A DNA stretch of 64,000 nt from Nocardioides sp. Arc9.136 (lineage in GTDB: Bacteria; Actinomycetota; Actinomycetes; Propionibacteriales; Nocardioidaceae), in assembly GCF_030506255.1 (NCBI RefSeq), contig NZ_CP113431.1:3607001-3671000 (forward strand), written 5' to 3'. Of the stretch, positions 56,691 through 64,000 are shown piece by piece. The translations under genes were made by a program, and so were the position numbers. Position 1 is the stretch's first letter, and every line of letters starts with the position of its first letter. Below the pieces are notes generated by a model. That model had not been told where the DNA came from and did no database searches. It was given only the letters and a program-made list of their open reading frames with translations.

Positions 56691-57517
56691 GGTGCGGTCC
56701 TCCTCGCGCGGGTGAGCTCGACCCGCGCCCCGAGCTCGGCGTCGGGCGGGTAAGCCACCTCCTCCAACGTCAGTCCGTGCGCGTGCACGACGGCCACGGA
56801 GGCGTCGCGGCGCTCGGCGGCCAGGACGTCGCCGGCCCAGGCCACCGGCCGGCGGCCCTCGCCGACGGCGATCAGGCAACCCACCAGCGAGCGCACCATG
56901 CTGTGGCAGAACGCGTCGGCGCGCACGGTCGCCTCCAGCACGCCCGACGGCAGCCGCCGCCAGGACAGCTCCTGCAGCACGCGGATCGTCGTCGCGCCCT
57001 CGCGCTGCTTGCAGAACGACGCGAAGTCGTGCTGGCCGACGAGCAGGACGGCGGCCTCGTTGAGGAGGTCGACGTCGAGCGGGCGCGGCCACGCGAGCAC
57101 GTGGCCGCGCACCAGCGGGTCGACGGCCGCCGGGCTGTCGGCGACCCGGTAGGCGTAGCGCCGCCACAGCGCGGAGAAGCGGGCGTCGAAGCCCGGTGCC
57201 GCCTCGACCGCGCGGCGTACCCGCACGTCGGCGGGGAGGATGCCGTTGAGCCGCCGCACGAGCGCCTCGAGCGGCGGGTCCGGGGAGCGGCCGGCCGAGT
57301 GGGCCAGTGCCTCGGGCTCGACGTCGAGGTGGACCACCTGCCCGCGGGCGTGGACGCCGGTGTCGGTGCGGCCCGCGCACACCAGGTGCACGGAGGGCAC
57401 CCGCAGCGCGGTCGCCGCGGCTGCCGAGAGCTCCCCCTGCACGGTCCGCAGACCGGGTTGGGCCGCCCAGCCGTGGAAGCCGCCGCCGTCGTAGGCGAGG
57501 TCGATCCGGATCCGCAC
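56687..57517 (-). CDS. truA: tRNA pseudouridine(38-40) synthase
   Basis: Seen: 276 aa. RIDLAYDGGGFHGWAAQ opens the fold and AGRTDTGVHA contains the catalytic Asp (D52). RALVG-type CHSMVRSLVG is also present. Known: TruA makes pseudouridine in the tRNA anticodon arm. A GGAAGGATGAGG stretch precedes the GTG. It is divergent from the flavoprotein gene, with 27 bp between starts. Confidence 0.95.
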   Translation of the reverse strand: MRIRIDLAYDGGGFHGWAAQPGLRTVQGELSAAAATALRVPSVHLVCAGRTDTGVHARGQVVHLDVEPEALAHSAGRSPDPPLEALVRRLNGILPADVRVRRAVEAAPGFDARFSALWRRYAYRVADSPAAVDPLVRGHVLAWPRPLDVDLLNEAAVLLVGQHDFASFCKQREGATTIRVLQELSWRRLPSGVLEATVRADAFCHSMVRSLVGCLIAVGEGRRPVAWAGDVLAAERRDASVAVVHAHGLTLEEVAYPPDAELGARVELTRARRTAP

Positions 57518-57532
57518 CCCCTCATCCTTCCG

Positions 57533-57538
57533 TACGCT
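57533..57538 (+). promoter_or_regulatory. -10 box of a leaderless flavoprotein gene promoter
   Basis: TACGCT lies 6 nt before the GTG at 57545. Confidence 0.35.
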
Positions 57539-57544
57539 GTCCCC

Positions 57545-59200
57545 GTGAGCGCACCCCCCGCGATCGTCCTGGTCTCCGAGCACCACGTCGACGACCTCCA
57601 GGACGCCTTCGGACGCTACGAGCGGGAGTACGACGTGCGCTGCGCCCGCAGCTGCGCGGAGGCCGAGGAGGTCGCCCGCGACATCGTGGCGGGCGGCGGC
57701 ACGGTCGCGATGTTCGTCGCCGAGTCGGTGCTGCCCGACTGCCACGTGCTCGAGGGCTTCCACCGCTGGCGTGCCGTCGTCCCCAACGCCCGCCGGATGA
57801 TCGCCGCGCACTGGGACCGGTTCCTGGCCGACGCCCCCGCCCTGCGCGCGGGCATGGCCAAGGGCAAGTACGACGCCTACCTGCTGATGCCGCGCGGCAC
57901 CCGCGACGAGGAGTTCCACCACGCCGTCACCGACCTGCTGAGCGACTGGGGCGCCACCATCGCGGAGCCGGAGGTCGTCTCCGCGAAGATCATCAGCCCC
58001 GTCCGCGACGGCCGGGTGCTCGCCATCCGCGACTTCCTGGACCGGATGGGCATGGCCAGCCGCGTCTACCACCCCGACGACCCCGTCGCGCGCCACCTCC
58101 TCGGCGACGGCTCCGACGACGCGGCGTACCCCCTCGTGTGGGCGCCCGAGCGCCCGGTCGTCGAGGACGCCACGGTGCGCACCGTGGCGATGAGCCTGTA
58201 CGGCGCGCCGAGCGACCTCGACGTGGACGGCACCGTCGACGTGTGCGTGGTCGGCGGCGGGCCGGCCGGGCTGGCGACGGCGGTGTACGCCGCCTCCGAG
58301 GGGCTCACCTGCGTGGTGCTGGAGGCCGAGGCCATCGGCGGGCAGGCCGGCACCAGCTCGATGATCCGCAACTACCTGGGCTTCCCGCGCGGCATCTCCG
58401 GGATGCGGCTGGCCCAGCGGGCGCGGAACCAGGCGCTGCGGTTCGGCACCCGCTTCGTCACCGGCTGGACCGTGCACGGGCTGGTGCCCGGCGAGGGCGA
58501 GGTGCCGCACGTCGTGCGCACCGACGGCGGCGACGTCGCCGCCCGCGCCGTGGTGGTCTCGACCGGCGTCGCCTACCGCAAGCTCCGGGTCGAGCCGCTC
58601 GAGGAGCTGGTGGGCAGCGGCGTCTTCTACGGTGCCGCGATGACCGCCGCGCGCGAGATGGAGGACCAGGACGTGGTCGTCGTGGGCGGCGGCAACTCCG
58701 CCGGCCAGGCCGCGGTGCACCTGGCCCGCTTCGCCCGCTCGGTCACCGTCCTCGTCCGCCGCCCCAGCCTGGCCGAGACCATGTCGCAGTACCTCCTCGG
58801 CGAGATCGCCTACAACCCCCGGATCACGGTGACCACCTGCAGCGAGGTGGTCGACGGCGGCGGCGACGGCCGGTTGGAGTGGATCTCCGTCCGCGACACC
58901 CGCGACGGGACCCTCACGCGACGCAGCGTGGGAGGCCTGTTCCTCCTGCTCGGCGCCGAGCCGCAGGCGGACTGGCTGCCCGACGCCGTGGCGCGCGACG
59001 ACCGCGGCTTCGTGCTCACCGGTCGCGACGTGCCCAAGGACCGCTGGCACGACGGCCTGCCGCCCGCCAACCTCGCGACGACCCTGCCCGGCGTCTTCGC
59101 CGCCGGCGACATCCGCGCCGGCTCGATGAAGCGGGTCGCGGCCGCGAGCGGCGAGGGCGCCTCGGTGGTGCCGCTCGTCCACCAGTGGCTGGCGCCCTAG
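57545..59200 (+). CDS. Receiver-like domain fused to a thioredoxin-reductase-like flavoprotein without CxxC
   Basis: Seen: 551 aa. Residues 1-120 look like a degenerate response-regulator receiver (IVLVSEHHVDDLQDAF). From about residue 225 an FAD/NAD two-dinucleotide-domain reductase follows: FAD loop VVGGGPAGLATA (236), NAD loop VVGGGNSAGQAA (380). Where thioredoxin reductase has CxxC, this has GVFYGAAMTAA (about 360-370), no Cys. Known: fused regulator/TrxR-like proteins of actinobacteria share this loss. Inference: an NAD(P)H-dependent reductase of another acceptor, or a redox sensor. Confidence 0.8.
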   Translation: MSAPPAIVLVSEHHVDDLQDAFGRYEREYDVRCARSCAEAEEVARDIVAGGGTVAMFVAESVLPDCHVLEGFHRWRAVVPNARRMIAAHWDRFLADAPALRAGMAKGKYDAYLLMPRGTRDEEFHHAVTDLLSDWGATIAEPEVVSAKIISPVRDGRVLAIRDFLDRMGMASRVYHPDDPVARHLLGDGSDDAAYPLVWAPERPVVEDATVRTVAMSLYGAPSDLDVDGTVDVCVVGGGPAGLATAVYAASEGLTCVVLEAEAIGGQAGTSSMIRNYLGFPRGISGMRLAQRARNQALRFGTRFVTGWTVHGLVPGEGEVPHVVRTDGGDVAARAVVVSTGVAYRKLRVEPLEELVGSGVFYGAAMTAAREMEDQDVVVVGGGNSAGQAAVHLARFARSVTVLVRRPSLAETMSQYLLGEIAYNPRITVTTCSEVVDGGGDGRLEWISVRDTRDGTLTRRSVGGLFLLLGAEPQADWLPDAVARDDRGFVLTGRDVPKDRWHDGLPPANLATTLPGVFAAGDIRAGSMKRVAAASGEGASVVPLVHQWLAP

Positions 59201-59222
59201 CGAGCTGCCTCAGGCCGCCGCG

Positions 59223-60143
59223 TCAGAGCTCGTGGCGGTACGGCGGGTCGGCGCCGGGCCGGGACACCGTCACCGCCGCCGCCCGCGCGGCGTGGTCGAG
59301 CACGGCGGCCACCTCCTCGTCGCCGATCGCGCCCAGTGCCGCGCGCCGGTCGGCGCCGAGCAGGCCCCGCTCCCACAGCGCGTCGACCAGCGCCGCCCCG
59401 AAGGTGTCGCCGGCCCCGATCGTGTCCGCGACCTCGACCGGCAGGGAGGCCACCTCGACCGCGCTCCGCGCACCGGTCCACGTCGCCCCCTCGCCACCCC
59501 GCGTCACCACCACCGCGGCCGGCCCGAGGTCCAGCAGGCGGGAGACGGCGGAGGCCTCGTCGAGGTCCGGCCACAGGGCGGCGAGGTCCTCGTCACTGGC
59601 CTTGACCAGGTCCGCCAGTGCCGCGACCCGCTCCACCCGGGCGACCACGTCCGGTCCGGTGCCGGTGACCGCCGGCCGCGCGTTCACGTCGTACGTCACC
59701 GTCGCCCGGTCCCGCAGCCGCCGGAGCAGCGCGACGACGTCCTCCGCGCCGGGCGCCAGCACCGCGCCCAGGGAGCAGGTGTGCACCACGACGGGCGCGG
59801 GGTCCGGGTCCACCGGCCCGAGCTCCCAGGCCAGGTCGAAGGTGTAGCTGGCCGCCCCGTCGGTGCCGATCGTGGCGAGCGCGGTCGAGGTGCGGCTGAT
59901 CGTCGCGGGGTCGGTGGCGAGCCGGACGCCGGAGCCGGCGAGGTGCTCGGCGAGCATCGCCCCGTGGTCGTCCTCGGCGTACGCCGTCGCGAACCGCACG
60001 GGCCGCCCGAGCCGGGCCAGCGCGACGGCGACGTTCGCCGCGCTGCCCCCGGGGTGCTCGCGCGTCGTCCCGTCCGCCGCGCGCACGACGTCGACGAGCG
60101 ACTCCCCCACCACCAGCACGTCCTGCTCCGCACCCGGCTCCAT
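59223..60143 (-). CDS. PfkB-family carbohydrate kinase
   Basis: Seen: 306 aa. PfkB signature 1 in HPGGSAANVAVALARLG and signature 2 DTIGAGDTFGAAL, with the catalytic Asp. Known: the family phosphorylates sugars (fructose, ribose) or nucleosides. Fructokinase is the most likely type by motif, not proven. It is divergent from a GntR regulator with only 22 bp between starts, which suggests shared control. Confidence 0.88.
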   Translation of the reverse strand: MEPGAEQDVLVVGESLVDVVRAADGTTREHPGGSAANVAVALARLGRPVRFATAYAEDDHGAMLAEHLAGSGVRLATDPATISRTSTALATIGTDGAASYTFDLAWELGPVDPDPAPVVVHTCSLGAVLAPGAEDVVALLRRLRDRATVTYDVNARPAVTGTGPDVVARVERVAALADLVKASDEDLAALWPDLDEASAVSRLLDLGPAAVVVTRGGEGATWTGARSAVEVASLPVEVADTIGAGDTFGAALVDALWERGLLGADRRAALGAIGDEEVAAVLDHAARAAAVTVSRPGADPPYRHEL

Positions 60144-60165
60144 GGCGCCACCCTAGGGTGACGCC
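60144..60165. promoter_or_regulatory. Shared palindromic promoter of the PfkB and GntR genes
   Basis: The whole 22-bp gap is a near-perfect palindrome centred on ACCCTAGGGT. Read on either strand, TAGGGT lies exactly 6 nt before a start codon (60154-60159 for GntR, 60150-60155 for PfkB), so both messages look leaderless and the two -10 boxes overlap by two bases. Confidence 0.55.
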
Positions 60166-60531
60166 ATGCAGGTGCACCCGCTGGACGCCGCCGACCCGAC
60201 CCCGCCGTTCGAGCAGCTGCGGGCCCAGCTCGCGGGTCGCGTGGCCGCCGGCGACCTACCCGCCGGCACGCGCCTCCCGACGGTGCGGGGCGTCGCCGCC
60301 GAGCTGGGTCTGGCGGTCAACACCGTCGCCAAGGCCTACCGTGCGTTGGAGGCCGACGGCGTCGTGGTCACCGAGGGCCGTCGCGGCACCTTCGTCGCCT
60401 CCCGGCCCGCCGGGGCGGACGCCGGGACCAGGGCCGAGGCCGAGCGGGCAGGGGCGGCGTACGTCGCTGCCGCGCGCCGCGCGGGGCTGACGCTCCCCGA
60501 GGCGGTCCGGCTGGTCGAGGGCGGCTGGTAG
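60166..60531 (+). CDS. GntR-family transcription regulator (YtrA-like, short)
   Basis: Seen: 121 aa. The winged helix-turn-helix is complete: PPFEQLRAQLAGRVAAGDL, LPTVRGVAAELGLAVNTVAKAYRALEADG, VVTEGRRGTFVA. Only about 45 residues follow, a short helical tail with no effector domain, as in the YtrA subfamily. Known: such regulators often repress themselves and a neighbour. Inference: it controls itself and the divergent PfkB kinase through the palindrome between them. Confidence 0.9.
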   Translation: MQVHPLDAADPTPPFEQLRAQLAGRVAAGDLPAGTRLPTVRGVAAELGLAVNTVAKAYRALEADGVVVTEGRRGTFVASRPAGADAGTRAEAERAGAAYVAAARRAGLTLPEAVRLVEGGW

Positions 60532-60560
60532 CCGCCGGGCCGCGCGCCCCCGGAAATGGC

Positions 60561-60592
60561 ACCGACCCGCCCGGAGGACCGGGCGGGTCGGT
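60561..60592. terminator. Bidirectional terminator between the GntR gene and rplQ
   Basis: ACCGACCCGCCCGG, loop AGGA, then its perfect 14-nt complement. It lies between two convergent genes, 30 nt past each stop. Confidence 0.75.
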
Positions 60593-60620
60593 GGTGGTGC
60601 AGGTGGATCGCTGCGGCCGA

Positions 60621-61211
60621 TCAGGCCTTGGACTCGTCCTCGGACTCCGCAGCGGCCTCGGCCTCGGCGGCCTCCTCGGACACGGGCTCGGTGAGCTCGG
60701 TGCCCTCCTCGGCGACGACGCTCTCCTCGGGGGAGGCCTCCTCGGCGAGCTCGGTCGGGCCGGCCTCGGTGGTGGTGTCCTCCGAGACGGTCTCCTCGGC
60801 GGGCGCCGCGGCGGCGGCCGGCGCGGCCTTCGCCTTGGGGGCCGACGGGGCGTAGGCCTCGGTCACCAGCTCGATGACCGCCATGGGGGCGTTGTCGCCC
60901 TTGCGGGGGCCGAGCTTGGTGATCCGGGTGTAGCCACCCGGGCGCTCGGAGAAGGTCGGCGCGATCTCGGTGAAGAGCGTGTGGACGACACCCTTGTCGC
61001 GGACGGTCTTGAGGACCTCGCGGCGGTTGTGCAGGTCGCCCTTCTTCGCCTTGGTGATCAGCTTCTCGGCGTGCGGGCGCAGCGCGCGCGCCTTGGCCTC
61101 GGTCGTGACGATCCGGCCGTGCTCGAAGAGCTGGGTGGCCAGGTTCGCCAGGATGAGGCGCTGGTGCGCCGGGCCGCCGCCGAGGCGGGGACCCTTGGTG
61201 GGCTTCGGCAT
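60621..61211 (-). CDS. rplQ: 50S ribosomal protein L17
   Basis: Seen: 196 aa. The L17 core ([20 protein letters not shown], then [17 protein letters not shown]) takes about 120 residues; the remaining 75 are an acidic Ala/Glu extension, longer than in most bacteria but seen in actinobacteria. Known: L17 sits near the peptide exit of the large subunit. Last gene of the alpha operon, 237 bp after rpoA across a structured gap. Confidence 0.95.
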   Translation of the reverse strand: MPKPTKGPRLGGGPAHQRLILANLATQLFEHGRIVTTEAKARALRPHAEKLITKAKKGDLHNRREVLKTVRDKGVVHTLFTEIAPTFSERPGGYTRITKLGPRKGDNAPMAVIELVTEAYAPSAPKAKAAPAAAAAPAEETVSEDTTTEAGPTELAEEASPEESVVAEEGTELTEPVSEEAAEAEAAAESEDESKA

Positions 61212-61320
61212 GTCTCTCTCGTTCCTCCCCGGCCGTACCAGGTACCGGGGTAGTAGGCCGCGGGCGGGTTCGCCCTCGGTCAGCTTGTCTCAGTCGTGCG
61301 ACGCGGTGGTCACCCGAGAT

Positions 61321-61435
61321 GGCGGCCCGAGGGCCGCCAGTGGACCTCGAGCGGCACCCACGTCAACTGCTGAGCGGGGCAGCGTGTCGCCCGGCGGCGA
61401 AGCCGCGTGGGACGGAGTCCCACTGGCGACACGCT
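61321..61435. other. Structured intergenic region between rpoA and rplQ
   Basis: Hairpin GGCGGCCC-GA-GGGCCGCC (61321-61338), then a branched palindrome: outer stem AGCGTGTCGCC (61381-61391) / GGCGACACGCT (61425-61435) enclosing two hairpins, one of CGGC/GCCG and one TGGGAC-GGA-GTCCCA. No gene is present. Confidence 0.6.
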
Positions 61436-61448
61436 CCCGCCGTCCAGC

Positions 61449-62465
61449 TCAGTACTGCTCGTCCTCGACGAACGCGTCGTCGTCGTCGTCGCCGTACGCC
61501 GCGAGGGCGGCGGCGGCGTCGAAGCCGGGGGCGCTGTCCTTGAGGGACAGACCCATCTCGACCAGCTTGGCCTTGACCTCGTCGATCGACTTCGCACCGA
61601 AGTTGCGGATGTCGAGCAGGTCCTGCTCCGAGCGGCTGATGAGCTCACCCACGGTGTGGATGCCCTCGCGCTTGAGGCAGTTGTAGGACCGGACGGTCAG
61701 CTGCAGGTCCTCGACCGGGAGGGCGAGGTCGGCGGCGAGCTGCTCGTCGACGGGCGAGGGGCCGATGTCGATGCCCTCGGCCTCGACGTTGAGCTCACGG
61801 GCGAGGCCGAAGAGCTCGACGAGGGTCTTGCCGGCCGAGGCGATCGCGTCGCGGGGACGGATCGACGGCTTGGTCTCGACGTCGATGACGAGCTTGTCGA
61901 AGTCAGTGCGCTGCTCGACTCGGGTGGCCTCGACCTTGTAGGTCACCTTCAGCACGGGGCTGTAGATCGAGTCGACCGGCATCCGGCCGATCTCGTTGTC
62001 GGCGCCCTTGTTCTGCACCGCGGAGACGTAGCCGCGGCCACGCTCGACGACGAGCTCCATCTCGAGCTTGCCGTTCTCCGAGAGGGTCGCGATCTTCAGG
62101 TCGGGGTTGTGCACCTCGACACCGGCCGGGGGCGCGATGTCGGCGGCGGTGACGTCACCGGCACCGGACTTGCGCAGGTACATGGTGACCGGCTCGTCGT
62201 GCTCGGAGGAGACGACGAGGCCCTTGAGGTTCAGGATGATCTCGGTGACGTCCTCCTTGACGCCCTCGATCGTCGAGAACTCGTGGAGGACGGTGTCGAC
62301 CTTGATGCTCGTGACCGAGGCACCGGGGATCGACGACAGGAGGGTACGGCGCAGCGAGTTGCCGAGCGTGTAGCCGAAGCCGGGCTCGAGGGGCTCGATC
62401 ACGAACCGCGAGCGGAACTCGTCGACGGTCTCTTCCGACAGGGTGGGGCGCTGTGCGATCAGCAC
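61449..62465 (-). CDS. rpoA: DNA-directed RNA polymerase alpha subunit
   Basis: Seen: 338 aa. N-terminal dimer domain ([20 protein letters not shown]), linker, and alpha-CTD ([20 protein letters not shown]). The tail is acidic ([13 protein letters not shown]). The GTG at 62465 has AAGGA 9 nt upstream and gives the usual [12 protein letters not shown] start. Known: alpha builds the polymerase core and touches upstream promoter DNA and activators. Confidence 0.97.
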   Translation of the reverse strand: MLIAQRPTLSEETVDEFRSRFVIEPLEPGFGYTLGNSLRRTLLSSIPGASVTSIKVDTVLHEFSTIEGVKEDVTEIILNLKGLVVSSEHDEPVTMYLRKSGAGDVTAADIAPPAGVEVHNPDLKIATLSENGKLEMELVVERGRGYVSAVQNKGADNEIGRMPVDSIYSPVLKVTYKVEATRVEQRTDFDKLVIDVETKPSIRPRDAIASAGKTLVELFGLARELNVEAEGIDIGPSPVDEQLAADLALPVEDLQLTVRSYNCLKREGIHTVGELISRSEQDLLDIRNFGAKSIDEVKAKLVEMGLSLKDSAPGFDAAAALAAYGDDDDDAFVEDEQY

Positions 62466-62607
62466 TGGTGTTTTCCTTCCCGGGCCCACCCGCTATATGA
62501 CGGGCCCGAACTGCAGTCGGCGGAAGTTGTAGCTGGGTCCCGACGGGGCCCGGCGGCCGGAGCCGGCCGGACCCCGACGAGGGGTGAGGAGGCGGAGCCC
62601 CCTCGGA

Positions 62608-63216
62608 TCACTTCTTGGAGTAGTACTCCACGATGAGCTGCTCCTGGACCGGGATGTCGATCTGGGCCCGGACGGGGAGCTGGTGCACGAGGATCCGCAT
62701 GCGGGTCGGCAGCGCCTCGAGCCAGGCGGGGACGACGCGCTCGCCGTGGGTCTCGCGGGCCACGATGAACGGCGTGGTCTCGAGCGACTTCTCCCGGACG
62801 TCGATGACGTCGTGGGCGCTCACCTGGTACGACGGGATGTCGACCTTCTTGCCGTTGACCTTGAAGTGGCCGTGGACGACCAGCTGGCGGGCGTGGCGGC
62901 GGGTCCGGGCGAAGCCGGCGCGGTAGACCACGTTGTCGAGGCGGCACTCCAGCAGCTGGAGCAGGTTGTCACCGGTCTTGCCGGCGCGACGCGAGGCCTC
63001 GGTGTAGTAGTTGTGGAACTGCTTCTCCATCACGCCGTACGTGAAGCGGGCCTTCTGCTTCTCGCGCAGCTGCAGGAGGTACTCGCTCTCCTTGATGCGG
63101 CCGCGGCCGTGCTGGCCAGGGGGGTAGGGACGACGCTCGAACGCGCCGTCACCGCCGACGAGGTCGACGCCGAGACGGCGCGACTTCCGGGTCATGGGGC
63201 CGGTGTAACGGGCCAT
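62608..63216 (-). CDS. rpsD: 30S ribosomal protein S4
   Basis: Seen: 202 aa, full length. ARYTGPMTRKSRRLGVDL start, S4 domain with LECRLDNVVYRAGFARTR, and C-terminal VEYYSKK. It lacks the zinc cysteines of the other S4 type. Known: S4 is a primary 16S binder. GGAG 8-9 nt before the ATG. Between rpsK and rpoA; the 142-bp gap to rpoA has no gene. Confidence 0.96.
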   Translation of the reverse strand: MARYTGPMTRKSRRLGVDLVGGDGAFERRPYPPGQHGRGRIKESEYLLQLREKQKARFTYGVMEKQFHNYYTEASRRAGKTGDNLLQLLECRLDNVVYRAGFARTRRHARQLVVHGHFKVNGKKVDIPSYQVSAHDVIDVREKSLETTPFIVARETHGERVVPAWLEALPTRMRILVHQLPVRAQIDIPVQEQLIVEYYSKK

Positions 63217-63246
63217 TTCTCAAAGTCTCCTGTTCTCAGCGGGCGA

Positions 63247-63654
63247 TCAGACGCGGCGGCGCTTGGGCGGGCGGCAGCCGTTGTGCGGAGCGGGCGTGAC
63301 GTCCTGGATGGTGCCGACCTCGAGGCCGATCGCACCCAGCGAGCGGATCGCCGTCTCGCGGCCCGAACCCGGGCCCTTCACGAAGACGTCGATCTTCTTC
63401 ATGCCGTGCTCCATCGCCCGACGACCGGCGGCCTCAGCGGCCATCTGCGCGGCGAACGGGGTGGACTTGCGCGAGCCCTTGAAGCCGACGGTGCCGGCCG
63501 AGGCCCACGAGATCACCGCACCGGTGGGGTCGGTGATCGTGACGATGGTGTTGTTGAACGTGCTCTTGATGTGGGCTTCGCCCTGGGCGACGTTCTTCTT
63601 CTCCTTGCGGCGCACCTTCTTGGCGCCGGCCGCGTTGCGGCTCTTGGGAGGCAT
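63247..63654 (-). CDS. rpsK: 30S ribosomal protein S11
   Basis: Seen: 135 aa. [19 protein letters not shown]-terminus, then [19 protein letters not shown] and PPKRRRV at the end, all typical. AGGAGATACTGC before the ATG gives a good ribosome site. Known: S11 lies on the platform of the small subunit. Between rpsM and rpsD in the alpha operon. Confidence 0.97.
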   Translation of the reverse strand: MPPKSRNAAGAKKVRRKEKKNVAQGEAHIKSTFNNTIVTITDPTGAVISWASAGTVGFKGSRKSTPFAAQMAAEAAGRRAMEHGMKKIDVFVKGPGSGRETAIRSLGAIGLEVGTIQDVTPAPHNGCRPPKRRRV

Positions 63655-63716
63655 GCAGTATCTCCTGAGTTAGCTGGTCTGTGAGGTGGAAGGCAGTGAG
63701 ACGCCGAGGCGTCGGA

Positions 63717-64000
63717 TCACTTGGCCTTCTTCTTGCCGGCAACCGTGCGCTTGGGGCCCTTGCGGGTACGCGCGTTGGTCTTGGTGCGCTGACCGCGGAC
63801 CGGGAGGCCCATGCGGTGGCGGCGACCCTGGTAGCTGCCGATCTCGATCTTGCGGCGGATGTCAGCCTGGACCTCGCGACGGAGGTCACCCTCGATCTTG
63901 AAGTTGGCTTCGATCTCGTCGCGGAGCTTGACCAGCTCCTCGTCACCCAGCTCGTGCACGCGGAGGTTCGGGTTGACCCCGGTGGCCGCGAGCAGCTGCT
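63717..64000 (-). CDS. rpsM: 30S ribosomal protein S13, N-terminus beyond window edge
   Basis: Seen: the last 94 codons or so, from [20 protein letters not shown] to the basic tail [16 protein letters not shown]. The motif [19 protein letters not shown] is the S13 signature. The frame is open to the window edge, so the start is missing. Known: S13 contacts the P-site tRNA and forms an intersubunit bridge. First visible gene of rpsM-rpsK-rpsD-rpoA-rplQ. Confidence 0.96.
   Translation of the reverse strand, partial: QLLAATGVNPNLRVHELGDEELVKLRDEIEANFKIEGDLRREVQADIRRKIEIGSYQGRRHRMGLPVRGQRTKTNARTRKGPKRTVAGKKKAK

Overview
The window is very GC-rich DNA with dense, short-spaced genes, many GTG starts, a mycothiol-linked formaldehyde dehydrogenase, CIRCE-controlled groESL, leaderless-looking starts and an actinobacterial order of ribosomal and cell-wall genes. 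It fits a chromosome segment of an actinobacterium, most likely a Nocardioides or close relative (Nocardioidaceae). No rRNA, tRNA or CRISPR was seen.

Layout. 1-8.8 kb: a secreted GH13 amylase (cut by the window edge), a nitrilase-rnhA-guaB3-guaB run with 4-nt overlaps, an ACT-GNAT protein and a membrane glycosyltransferase. 8.9-21.2 kb: groESL with two CIRCE operators, a methyltransferase, a degenerate B12-domain protein, the mycothiol formaldehyde pair (dehydrogenase plus metallo-beta-lactamase hydrolase), an ECF-type sigma factor with a membrane partner, an MMPL transporter and a beta-propeller phytase. 21.3-31.4 kb: a long minus-strand housekeeping block (tsaD, rimI, tsaB, a GNAT-TsaE fusion, hydrolase, alr, nnr, acpS, glmS), interrupted by one plus-strand AbiEi/DUF559-type gene bracketed by palindromic repeats. 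31.4-48.5 kb: coaA, glmM, rpsI-rplM, gltA, a HAD hydrolase, a large secreted protein, fadD, an HtrA protease, an ABC-F protein, PAP2, acyl-CoA dehydrogenase, an esterase and a lipoprotein.

48.76-53.05 kb: a compact integrative element of about 4.3 kb. It carries a serine integrase at the left end, a rolling-circle-type Rep with a coupled small gene, and at the right end a two-gene, more AT-rich module (a two-helix membrane protein and a protein resembling the LPO_1073/Vpar_1526 family) that is a candidate defence system. It splits a DUF222/HNH nuclease gene exactly at the Asn codon of the HNH motif; joining the flanks across the shared GTT restores one reading frame. Joining the element ends puts a TTGTGA box 17 bp upstream of the TAATGT box of the integrase, so the integrase promoter looks complete only in the excised circle. 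This element is the most interesting part of the window.

54.2-64.0 kb: four copies of a 41-bp repeat, a ZIP transporter, a membrane protein, an RsmC-like methyltransferase, truA, a TrxR-like flavoprotein without the CxxC, a PfkB kinase and GntR regulator sharing one palindromic promoter, and the end of the ribosomal alpha operon (rpsM, rpsK, rpsD, rpoA, rplQ).
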